Shown piece after piece: positions 1 through 4,458 of a stretch of 7,815 nucleotides of DNA (its first letter is position 1; each line of letters starts with the position of its first letter). Below the pieces are notes generated by a model. It worked only from the letters and a program-made list of their open reading frames with translations. It made no database searches and was not told the DNA's origin. This stretch comes from CAMBDR01 sp046597185 (GTDB lineage Bacteria; Pseudomonadota; Gammaproteobacteria; Burkholderiales; Burkholderiaceae_D): positions 1 through 7,815 of the forward strand of contig JBKJLF010000582.1 in NCBI GenBank assembly GCA_046597185.1, in the 5' to 3' direction. A program made the translations under genes and the position numbers.

Positions 1-730
1 GATTGGCAATGATTTCATCATTTTTTTGGCTGTAACTGCCATCTGCATTGCGCACAGCCATAAATTCTTGCAGTGTGCCCAGTAATTCAAAGATTCTTTC
101 AGCTAAATAGACTGTAAAAGTTTCCCGTTGCAAGCGCGGTAGCAGGTAATCTGCGAAGACCAAGTCAGGGAAGCGCTGCTGTGCCTGTGATACGGTTTGT
201 GCCCAGTTGCCTGCTTTGGGTAGCGCATTGTGTAATGCCGTTTGAAGCTGTGGGCATTGCCAAAAATTGGGCAAGTCGTAGTGCGCAAGCGGATTTTCTG
301 CCAAACCATGTTGAATGGATAAAGGCGAATAATCAAAGCCGCCGCCGCAAAAGCTAAACGTGCTGGTATCAAGCATTCTGGTTTTTCTGCGTGCGGCTTC
401 GCCCGCGCCTTGATCTGTCACGTCTTGCCCGGCACATTCAAAATAGTCATCGGTATGGCCAGTTCGGTCTTCATCCCCAAAGGGCCCCTTTTTGCATATC
501 CAATTGAGAATTTGCTGGCGCAAATTGGGATTTGCGCCGCGTGCAATGTCGCGTAAGTTTTGCTTGGCGGTGATAGGGCGCTCGCTGATCGTGCGGGTGC
601 AGTACAGGTTTTCCTGGATCACCGGGTATTGTTGGCGCAATTTCAGCAAAGCTTTGATTTCTTCGAGAAATTCGTCCGGGGCTGGATATTGGCCATTCAG
701 TGACAAATCGTGAATATAGCAATTCATCAT
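1..730 (-). CDS. Third protein of the DUF262/ATPase cassette, unknown function (C-terminus outside window)
   Basis: An open frame runs 243 codons from ATG at 730 to the left edge without a stop, so the C-terminus is missing. The start is well fixed: its ATG overlaps the TGA of the ATPase gene by four bases (ATGA), which suggests translational coupling. A second ATG follows immediately. I do not recognise a named domain. The visible protein is soluble, with no signal peptide or membrane helix. It has an N-terminal segment beginning MMNCYIHDLSLNGQYP, a basic and Cys-containing region (residues about 43-80), an acidic patch GDEDRTGHTDDYFE (about 85-98), then DVTDQGAGEAARRKTR and a Gly-rich FSFCGGGFDYSP stretch. 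The Asp/Glu clusters could be catalytic or metal-binding, but that is a guess. Position and overlap make it part of the same system as the ATPase and DUF262 protein, perhaps its effector or specificity subunit. Confidence 0.8.
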   Translation of the reverse strand, partial: MMNCYIHDLSLNGQYPAPDEFLEEIKALLKLRQQYPVIQENLYCTRTISERPITAKQNLRDIARGANPNLRQQILNWICKKGPFGDEDRTGHTDDYFECAGQDVTDQGAGEAARRKTRMLDTSTFSFCGGGFDYSPLSIQHGLAENPLAHYDLPNFWQCPQLQTALHNALPKAGNWAQTVSQAQQRFPDLVFADYLLPRLQRETFTVYLAERIFELLGTLQEFMAVRNADGSYSQKNDEIIAN

Positions 731-1152
731 GCATCCCACCCCGCGAGTTTGGCCAGATCAGCCTCGGCTTGATCAAAAAAACCGGCCGGCCATTCACTCA
801 AATTGCCATTTTTATCAATTTGAGGTGACAACACATGGGCATGGTCGTCACTGCCACGGGGGCGGCTGTTGAAGAAATGAATGGCGGCCTGGTTTGCAGG
901 AAGCTTTCCGCCGAATACGGCCAAGCGCACGCCATTGAGTATGTGGTCACTATGGGTTTCAATAATCACCTGAACACCAGCATTGGCCACCATGGCCAGA
1001 AAACGTCCCATTGCAGACTGGCCCATCGGGTGGATGTGGGCTTCCGGGCTGTCAATGATCAAAATCTGGCCCTTTTTTGCCAGCAAGCCCGCAACGATAA
1101 TAGGCAGCACGTAAGTTAAGCCGTAGCCAATATTGGATGGGCGTCTCGCCAA
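727..1152 (-). CDS. AAA ATPase, C-terminal part (signature, Walker B, H-loop, DUF3696-like tail)
   Basis: This open frame has 141 codons if counted from the TTG at 1152, but that is probably not a real start: it is the frame in which the ATPase continues after the frameshift. It carries the signature-like RRPSNIGYGLTYVLP (residues 3-17), Walker B LIIDSPEAH (31-39; D34 and the catalytic-type E37), and the D/H-loop ETHSDHILNG (65-74). A tail ending in LSEWPAGFFDQAEADL (119-134) is characteristic of DUF3696 proteins. The TGA overlaps the ATG of the following gene. Reinitiation at TTG 1152, within the end of the upstream frame, is possible in principle and could make two polypeptides. I see no good ribosome binding site there. 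Confidence 0.7.
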   Translation of the reverse strand: MARRPSNIGYGLTYVLPIIVAGLLAKKGQILIIDSPEAHIHPMGQSAMGRFLAMVANAGVQVIIETHSDHILNGVRLAVFGGKLPANQAAIHFFNSRPRGSDDHAHVLSPQIDKNGNLSEWPAGFFDQAEADLAKLAGWDA

Positions 1153-2000
1153 CTGTCGGCTTCATGATTGCGCCAGCTCAGTTGAATCAATTGCGTGCCG
1201 GGGATGCGGTTTGAGTTGACTTGAACGCCGGGGAATAATTCACCCGCCCAAGAGTTAAATTGCCGGCGCAGAATTTGGGTCGGTTCTGCAGGGTGGCAGC
1301 GGTCGATATCGATATCGTCATCGGACAATTGTTGCAGTAACCACGCGGCAAATTCACCTCGCACCCCCACATCGGCAACAATGGGTTCGGACAGGGTTGG
1401 GATCGGATAAACATCGTCTGCGCCACTGCGCACGGCTGAAAGGAAGATGGTATCGGCGATGCTGGAAGTTATCGCTTGTAGTGGCTGTAATAACTGGATG
1501 GCGTTGTAACCGTCAAACTCACTCGTGTCGATCAACTGTTCTTGGGCATCGCTTGGTAGCAGTTGAGCCAAGGCAGATGTATTTGGCACTACGTCGCCAT
1601 AATGCGGCTTGGGCGTGCCATGATTTTGCAAAAAGCTACCGTGCTGCGGCCCTGATTGCCAATCGATTTGGCTGATACGCATGGCATGGCCCTGATTCTT
1701 TTTTTCTGCCTTCAATACCCAGGCCAAGCGGGCGTGGACGGATTCAAGCCCTAAAATCAGCTCGTCATCGACCCCTTCATGCAATGCCTCACCGGGCGTT
1801 CCCAATTGGGTCAAGTCACCATTGAGTCCAATCTGCCATTTTCGTTCCTGGCTTCTGCAAGCCTGCGCCAACAGCAAGAGTGACTGAAGTGCGGTCGATT
1901 TGCCTGCCGCATTGAACCCGGTCAATAAGGTTAGCGGTGCCAATGGCAGTGACAATTGCTTGAAGCATTTCAAATTATCGATATGTAGTTTGGTCAGCAT
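1116..2000 (-). CDS. AAA ATPase, N-terminal part (Walker A half)
   Basis: This frame gives 294 residues from ATG at 2000. The N-terminus MLTKLHIDNLKCFKQLSLPL is the typical opening strand pair of SMC-like AAA_15/AAA_21 ATPases, which place a protein or nucleic-acid partner on a dimerising ATP switch. Walker A is GFNAAGKST at residues 28-36, followed by a long helix. The middle is variable, as in this family. FLSAVRSGADDVYPIP (186-201) and VGVRGEFAAWLL (211-222) match the pattern of the segment before the signature motif in DUF3696-type ATPases. The last roughly 10 residues (RDAHPILATA) are out-of-frame sequence, and the protein stops before the signature, Walker B and H-loop. It therefore could not hydrolyse ATP by itself. 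The ATG sits inside the 3' end of the DUF262 gene (ATGCTGA, 7-base overlap). Confidence 0.75.
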   Translation of the reverse strand: MLTKLHIDNLKCFKQLSLPLAPLTLLTGFNAAGKSTALQSLLLLAQACRSQERKWQIGLNGDLTQLGTPGEALHEGVDDELILGLESVHARLAWVLKAEKKNQGHAMRISQIDWQSGPQHGSFLQNHGTPKPHYGDVVPNTSALAQLLPSDAQEQLIDTSEFDGYNAIQLLQPLQAITSSIADTIFLSAVRSGADDVYPIPTLSEPIVADVGVRGEFAAWLLQQLSDDDIDIDRCHPAEPTQILRRQFNSWAGELFPGVQVNSNRIPGTQLIQLSWRNHEADSWRDAHPILATA

Positions 2001-3106
2001 GATGAAATGACCTTGGATAGTGCTTGTCGTGCCATCTGGAAACGAGTCACCACTTGGCGGGTGCTGTTGGTAGAATACGTGATCGCGTGAATGAAATCAT
2101 CATTATAAAGTAATTCTGCAATGGCATCCCTCAACTCAGCACCCTTGGCGCTGGCCAACTCCACGGATACTTGGGCGAAAAGAACAGAACAAACATCAAA
2201 TAAGGCGATATTCAATACCGAGCGCGAAGGCGTTTTGCCTTCCAGATAGGCGACCAGTGATTTACGGAAAGCATGTCCATCAAACAGCGCGCTATTGATT
2301 TCCATAGCATTGGTGAATCGTTGTTGAAGAAGTGCCAGATCGGTGCTTTCCTTTTGCATTTCTTCCAGCGCCAAGGCCAGAAATTTATCAATGTCACCCC
2401 GATATGCCGCTTCTCCCAACAGATAAAAGGCACAAAAACGGTTGATTGCCTCACGATCACGCATTGATTTTGCGTTTAAGGAATCCCCGGTGGCCTTGCG
2501 AAAAGGTTGGCTCGTGGCTCCATTTTTTAACCATTGGGTGGCTCTGCCGTTGTACAGGCAATTGCGCATTTGTTGCCGGGTTAGCGGAACACCATTATTG
2601 ACGCGCTCAAATATATCCAATTTGGCCCGTTCAGGTGCTGCGGCATCGAGAATGTAAAGGGTTAATTGCGTATCTTCAATGCGCTCTTGCAAGTTGAGCG
2701 GTAGCTCGGAGAATTTTTTCTTATTCAGCGAATGTGGGCGGGCTTCATCGGGCGCATCCAGTTGCAAAGCGAATTTATCATCGAGAAAATGATGGAAAGT
2801 GGTTAACCGTTGCAAGCCGTCAACCACGGCAATTGTGCCATTTTTTGTCTCCGCGACATAAAAAACTGGTAGCGGAATGCGCATCAGGCAAGATTCGATC
2901 AGGCGGGATTGTTTTGATGCGTCCCAAACAAAATCGCGTTGAAAATCAGGATCAAGTTGGTATCGATTAGACCGAATGCGTTTGACAACTTCGGCAACAG
3001 TACGCGTTTCATTGCGCACGAAAACGGCATCCAACGGGTAATCTTCCCATCCTTCAGACGGATTGATATCGAGTCCTTCAATTTCTTCGTCGTTGATCAT
3101 ATTCAT
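1994..3106 (-). CDS. DUF262 domain protein (DGQQR-type, ParB/sulfiredoxin-like fold)
   Basis: This is a complete protein of 370 residues. DUF262 domains belong to the ParB/Srx-like superfamily, and several act as NTP-dependent sensor or nuclease-partner modules in anti-phage systems such as GmrSD. The diagnostic motifs are present in order: LDPDFQRDFVWD (51-62, the QR-W motif), IPLPVFYV (77-84), VVDGLQRLTT (94-103, a DGQQR variant with Leu for the first Gln) and FERVNNGVPLTRQQMRNCLY (166-185). The last roughly 180 residues are helical with no HNH/DUF1524 nuclease motif, so unlike GmrSD this is a stand-alone DUF262 protein that would need a partner for any cleavage. The start could be ATG 3106 or ATG 3100; neither has a strong Shine-Dalgarno. 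It is first in the operon, and its TGA overlaps the ATPase start by 7 bases. The substrate is unknown. Confidence 0.9.
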   Translation of the reverse strand: MNMINDEEIEGLDINPSEGWEDYPLDAVFVRNETRTVAEVVKRIRSNRYQLDPDFQRDFVWDASKQSRLIESCLMRIPLPVFYVAETKNGTIAVVDGLQRLTTFHHFLDDKFALQLDAPDEARPHSLNKKKFSELPLNLQERIEDTQLTLYILDAAAPERAKLDIFERVNNGVPLTRQQMRNCLYNGRATQWLKNGATSQPFRKATGDSLNAKSMRDREAINRFCAFYLLGEAAYRGDIDKFLALALEEMQKESTDLALLQQRFTNAMEINSALFDGHAFRKSLVAYLEGKTPSRSVLNIALFDVCSVLFAQVSVELASAKGAELRDAIAELLYNDDFIHAITYSTNSTRQVVTRFQMARQALSKVISSC

Positions 3107-3155
3107 CGCTTAATTTTCGAAAAATCATCATAAGATATTCGTTACATCAAGCGGT

Positions 3156-3183
3156 AGTATACAACGCCAGCTAAGAAATTCAA
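3156..3183 (-). promoter_or_regulatory. Predicted sigma70-type promoter of the DUF262 operon
   Basis: On the minus strand, TTGAAT (3183-3178) and TATACT (3161-3156) are separated by 16 bases. They match the -35 and -10 consensus at 4 of 6 and 5 of 6 positions. Transcription would start near 3149, giving a leader of about 43 bases before ATG 3106. The -35 box falls just after the stop of the small membrane protein gene. A 10-base perfect palindrome (TTTTCGAAAA, 3114-3123) lies in the leader and could be an operator. This is prediction only. Confidence 0.5.
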
Positions 3184-3184
3184 T

Positions 3185-3200
3185 TGCTTCAATGCTTCAA
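3185..3200. repeat. Two tandem copies of an 8-base repeat (TGCTTCAA)
   Basis: TGCTTCAA occurs twice head to tail at 3185-3192 and 3193-3200. The pair is flanked by two CAATTG palindromes (3181-3186 and 3198-3203). The block covers the last codons and stop of the small membrane protein gene and touches the -35 box of the next operon. It may simply be a short slippage product, or it may be a binding site that controls the DUF262 promoter. Confidence 0.45.
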
Positions 3201-3449
3201 TTGCTGTGGTCGCTTGCGATAATTGCGCACCGCAATCACCATCAAGGTCAACACAATTTTCAGCAGCACAAAAAACACAAACAAGCCAACCGCCAGCGGC
3301 AGCAATACCAACAGCAAAATCAAGGCCATACAAAACACAAATAAGCGGGGCAGGGGTGTTTGAACCAGGCGGTTGACGGCTTTCTTGCCGTAATATTGAA
3401 ATTCATGTGACGCTTGGCGGCCAACCGAATACAAAAATGCGAAGCTCAT
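3189..3449 (-). CDS. Small inner-membrane protein, unknown function
   Basis: This is an 86-residue protein. I chose ATG 3449 rather than the ATG at 3500 because AAAGGA sits about 7-8 bases upstream and the extra 17 residues look non-coding. The N-terminal 35 residues are polar and basic (FQYYGKKAVNRLVQ). They are followed by a very hydrophobic block (about 36-74) that can form two closely spaced membrane helices with a short turn near Pro51 or Lys64. A basic tail RNYRKRPQQLKH suggests the C-terminus stays in the cytoplasm. No domain is recognised. It lies 191 bases after the phosphatase and 82 bases before the DUF262 operon on the same strand, with no clear terminator in between. It could belong to either neighbour or stand alone. 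Confidence 0.7.
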   Translation of the reverse strand: MSFAFLYSVGRQASHEFQYYGKKAVNRLVQTPLPRLFVFCMALILLLVLLPLAVGLFVFFVLLKIVLTLMVIAVRNYRKRPQQLKH

Positions 3450-3501
3450 GATGCCATCCTTTTCAGATTTGATGATGGGGTAAAACGATGAGCAGATCAT
3501 A

Positions 3502-3542
3502 CGCTTTATTTGGCGAGCGTGGGGGCGGTGGGGATTAAAGCG
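3502..3542. repeat. Inverted repeat around a G-rich loop in the intergenic gap
   Basis: CGCTTTA (3502-3508) and TAAAGCG (3536-3542) are perfect 7-base inverted arms around a 27-base interior. On the plus strand the interior is G-rich, with runs of five and four G. It sits in the 191-base gap (3450-3640) between the phosphatase and the small membrane protein, where I see no gene. The large loop makes an ordinary terminator unlikely. A TATGAT at 3503-3498 on the minus strand resembles a -10 box, but no -35 accompanies it. Confidence 0.35.
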
Positions 3543-3603
3543 CCATTTTTTGCGATGAGCGGTATTTTGACGGGCGTGAAGCGTTAATTTGCCATGCTCA
3601 ATG

Positions 3604-3627
3604 GTGCAGCCTTACGCAGGGCAGCAC
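3604..3627 (-). terminator. Hairpin after the phosphatase gene, possible weak terminator
   Basis: On the minus strand GTGC-T-GCC pairs with GGC-T-GCAC: seven base pairs with one internal T:T mismatch and an 8-base loop. It begins 14 bases after the phosphatase stop. It is not followed by a T run, so intrinsic termination would be weak. It may instead protect the 3' end of the kinase/phosphatase message. Confidence 0.35.
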
Positions 3628-3655
3628 TTATTTAAACCACTTATTTTAACCACTT
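3625..3655. repeat. 13-base tandem repeat spanning the phosphatase stop codon
   Basis: Two copies of CACTTATTT(A/T)AAC (3625-3637 and 3638-3650), 12 of 13 bases identical, are followed by a partial third copy CACTT (3651-3655). The upstream copy on the minus strand encodes the last residues KWLK and the stop of the phosphatase, so the duplication lies across the gene end. Confidence 0.6.
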
Positions 3656-4441
3656 CAGCAGCCGGGCTACCGGGTTGCGGCTGATTGGGGTGTGAGCGAC
3701 GACTTTGACCAAAATCGCCGTGATATTGTCACGCCCACCGTTTTGATTGGCGGCGGCGATTAATTGGTCGGCACACAGCCGCAACTGATGGCCATAATTT
3801 TTAAGCATGGTCTCGATATCGCTATCATCCACCATATCCGACAAGCCATCCGAGCAAAGCAGATACAGGTCGCCCGGCTCGGTGGGGTAAGTATGAATTT
3901 CGGCTTGAACCGTGGCCTCCACGCCAAGGGCGCGCGTCACCAGATTTTTGTTTTGCGACAGGCGCGCCTGGTCTTTGGTCAGGATGCCCGCATCGATTTG
4001 GGCTTGTAATACCGAATGATCCGAGGTGACTTGGCGCAACTGCTTGGCGCGCAGCAGGTACAGGCGCGAGTCACCCACATGGGCAACGGTAAGCTGTTGC
4101 CCGTGAAACAGGGTTAATACCAGGGTTGTGCCCATGCCTGAATATTGGGCTTGACTATTGGCGAGTTGGACGATGGCCTCATTGGTGCGGCCTATCGCCT
4201 CTTGCAACAGATGGTGCTCCACCCCGGTTTGCAAGTTGGTTGGCAGAGTGGATTCCAATTCGTTTTTTAGCAGCGCGCAAGCCATGCCGCTGGCCACTTC
4301 GCCTGCATTGTAGCCACCCATGCCATCGGCCAAAATGGCCACCCCCAAGGCAGGAGCGAGGGCGATAGCATCTTCGTTACCGGTGCGTACCTGTCCGGTA
4401 TCGCTCAGGCTGGCAATGTCGAGGTTGACCTGGGTTTCCAT
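3641..4441 (-). CDS. PP2C-family Ser/Thr protein phosphatase (Stp type)
   Basis: This is a complete 266-residue metal-dependent phosphatase that removes phosphate from Ser/Thr residues, most likely on substrates of the adjacent kinase and on the kinase itself. All PP2C motifs are present: SDTGQVRTGNED (12-24, phosphate-binding Arg19 and metal-ligand acidic residues), ILADGMGGYNAGEVAS (36-51, Asp39), GMGTTLV (102-108), HVGDSRLYLLR (121-131), VTSDHS (138-143), LLCSDGLSDMV (194-204, Asp198) and GGRDNITAILV (235-245, Asp238). It has no membrane helix; a short basic amphipathic tail ends in ARLLKWLK. The length is typical for bacterial Stp enzymes. The gene begins 17 bases after the kinase stop with a poor Shine-Dalgarno, so it is probably co-transcribed and translationally linked to the kinase. 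Confidence 0.95.
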   Translation of the reverse strand: METQVNLDIASLSDTGQVRTGNEDAIALAPALGVAILADGMGGYNAGEVASGMACALLKNELESTLPTNLQTGVEHHLLQEAIGRTNEAIVQLANSQAQYSGMGTTLVLTLFHGQQLTVAHVGDSRLYLLRAKQLRQVTSDHSVLQAQIDAGILTKDQARLSQNKNLVTRALGVEATVQAEIHTYPTEPGDLYLLCSDGLSDMVDDSDIETMLKNYGHQLRLCADQLIAAANQNGGRDNITAILVKVVAHTPISRNPVARLLKWLK

Positions 4442-4458
4442 GGCAGTCTATTGTCTGT

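Larger units (their letters stand above)
727..2000 (-). pseudogene. AAA ATPase with DUF3696-like C-terminus, split by a one-base frameshift
   Basis: Read together, two overlapping frames make one ATPase of about 425 residues, a normal length for DUF3696-type AAA proteins. These are SMC/Rad50-like ABC-fold ATPases that dimerise on ATP. The first frame (2000 to 1116) holds Walker A. The second (to 727) holds the signature region, Walker B and the H-loop. Neither half is functional alone. The break lies near 1140-1155: the upstream frame runs into ADSWRDAHP and a TAA, while the family-like continuation ARRPSNIGYGLTYVLP is in the other frame. A single missing base fits; restoring one G after the TGG near 1149 gives ADSWARRPSNIGYG. 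The gene overlaps the DUF262 stop by 7 bases and the next start by 4 bases, so the operon is otherwise intact. I see no slippery heptamer that would argue for programmed frameshifting. It could be a true mutation or a sequencing or assembly error. Confidence 0.75.

Noticed and set aside
471..797. Minus-strand open frame of 108 codons across the start of the third cassette gene
   Set aside because: It competes with the frame that overlaps the ATPase stop by ATGA and stays open for 243 codons to the window edge; the shadow frame shows no motifs.
1130..1155. Programmed -1 ribosomal frameshift joining the two ATPase frames
   Set aside because: No slippery heptamer of the X-XXY-YYZ kind and no obvious downstream stem appear near the junction; DUF3696-type ATPases are normally encoded in one frame.
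1305..1330. CGATAT repeats as a regulatory element
   Set aside because: The repeat lies inside the ATPase coding frame and simply encodes the acidic run SDDDIDIDR.
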